In this document: piece by piece, positions 41,419-41,942 of the stretch | Layout: every line of letters begins with the position of its first letter | How positions within the stretch are numbered: the first letter of the stretch is position 1 | Source of the DNA: an uncultured Ruminococcus sp. | GTDB taxonomy: Bacteria; Bacillota; Clostridia; Oscillospirales; Ruminococcaceae | Direction: 5' to 3' | DNA: 41,942 nucleotides | NCBI GenBank assembly: GCA_947178575.1 | Contig: CAMWYX010000017.1 | Coordinates: forward strand, 1-41,942 | Notes under the pieces: model-generated | The model's input: the letters and a program-made list of their open reading frames with translations, nothing else | The model's database searches: none | Told to the model about the DNA's origin: nothing | Position numbers and translations under genes: made by a program

Positions 41419-41942
41419 ATGCCTATTAATCTCTCAAAAGGTCAGAGAGTTGACCTTACAAAAGGAAATCCGGGTCTCAAAAATATTATGGTAGGTCTCG
41501 GTTGGGACGTAAATGAATTTGACTCCGGGTCAACATATGACCTCGATGCCGCTGCATTTATGGTGGGTGAAAACGGAAAATGTCCTACAGAAAAAGAGTT
41601 CATTTTCTATGGAAATCTCGAACATATCAGCGGTGCGGTAAAACATATGGGTGATAATCTCACCGGTGACGGCGAAGGCGATGATGAACAGATTTTTGTC
41701 GACCTCAATAAGATTCCTGCGAATATTTCAAGAATCGCTTTCACTGTTACAATATACGATGCGGACGTAAAACGCCAGAATTTCGGTCAGGTGTCCAATG
41801 CGTTCATAAGAATTGTTGATGAAGCTACAGGTCAGGAGCTTATCAGATATGACCTCGGCGAAGACTTCTCAATTGAGACAGCTATCGTTGTAGGCGAACT
41901 CTACAAGCATAACGGCGAGTGGAAATTCAATGCTATCGGAAG
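41419..41942 (+). CDS. terD: TerD-family stress protein (partial, cut by window end)
   Basis: The frame opens at an ATG preceded by AAGGAG and runs 174 codons off the end of the window without a stop. Full-length TerD proteins are ~190 residues, so only the last ~20 residues are missing. Signatures are '[16 protein letters not shown]', 'GLGWDVNEF', 'YDLDAAAFM', and the acidic calcium-binding segment '[13 protein letters not shown]'. TerD proteins bind calcium and act in the tellurite/chemical-stress response in the cytoplasm. Further ter genes probably follow outside the window. Confidence 0.95.
   Translation, partial: MPINLSKGQRVDLTKGNPGLKNIMVGLGWDVNEFDSGSTYDLDAAAFMVGENGKCPTEKEFIFYGNLEHISGAVKHMGDNLTGDGEGDDEQIFVDLNKIPANISRIAFTVTIYDADVKRQNFGQVSNAFIRIVDEATGQELIRYDLGEDFSIETAIVVGELYKHNGEWKFNAIG

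Overview
The window looks like the chromosome of a cellulolytic, low-GC Clostridia of the Ruminococcus type. The evidence is dockerin-bearing secreted glycosidases (GH8, GH9-CBM3 and a DUF4874/DUF4832 protein), AGGAGG-type ribosome binding sites, consensus sigma-A promoters (TTGACA-N17-TATAAT, several with an extended TGG upstream of the -10), TTG start codons, a SigK-like sigma factor, and short genes packed into operons. There are no insertion sequences, prophage genes or CRISPR arrays.

Layout. (1) 80-259: tRNA-Leu(UAA) on the minus strand with its own promoter and terminator. (2) 298-10322, minus strand: a five-gene operon MoxR AAA+ ATPase > DUF5682 protein > VWA protein > SWIM zinc-finger protein > DUF4132 protein, the same protein set as the E. 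coli yehL-yehM-yehP-yehQ / yehI neighbourhood. (3) 10343-14980, plus strand, divergent from (2): P-loop kinase, two M42 metallopeptidases, a GNAT acetyltransferase and a PLP enzyme of the 'aluminum resistance / methionine gamma-lyase-like' family, all tightly coupled. (4) 15066-17252: a membrane-anchored protein kinase homologue that has lost all three main catalytic residues, with PASTA-like domains and a Pro-rich repeat tail. (5) 17414-18970, minus: a secreted GH8-dockerin enzyme. (6) 19094-24157: a TetR repressor divergent from alpha/beta hydrolase > stand-alone condensation-fold protein > carrier protein > adenylation enzyme, with two TTGAC-N5-GTCA sites in the promoter; this is a compact NRPS-like cassette. 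(7) 24162-26724, minus: glycogen synthase, a HAD phosphatase/mutase and a small unknown protein. (8) 26772-30714: PcrA-type helicase and pyruvate kinase. (9) 30737-35640: GH9-CBM3-dockerin followed by a dockerin protein with DUF4874/DUF4832. (10) 35643-36374, minus: sigK-like gene with a possible SigE-type promoter. (11) 36384-37775: trypsin-like protease with an unusual N-terminal region. (12) 37856-end: Ter stress module YceG > TelA > TerD (TerD cut by the window end).

The themes are plant-cell-wall degradation (GH8, GH9, DUF4832 proteins on a cellulosome), carbon storage and glycolysis (GlgA, Pyk), and three accessory systems of poorly known function: the MoxR-VWA-SWIM-DUF4132 operon, the TetR-controlled adenylation/carrier/condensation cassette, and the Ter module with its neighbouring protease. 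These three are the best candidates for undescribed biology. Of particular note, the YceG-like protein appears to be built from three copies of one beta-helix-beta motif, and a fourth, similar motif appears in the N-terminal region of the adjacent protease.
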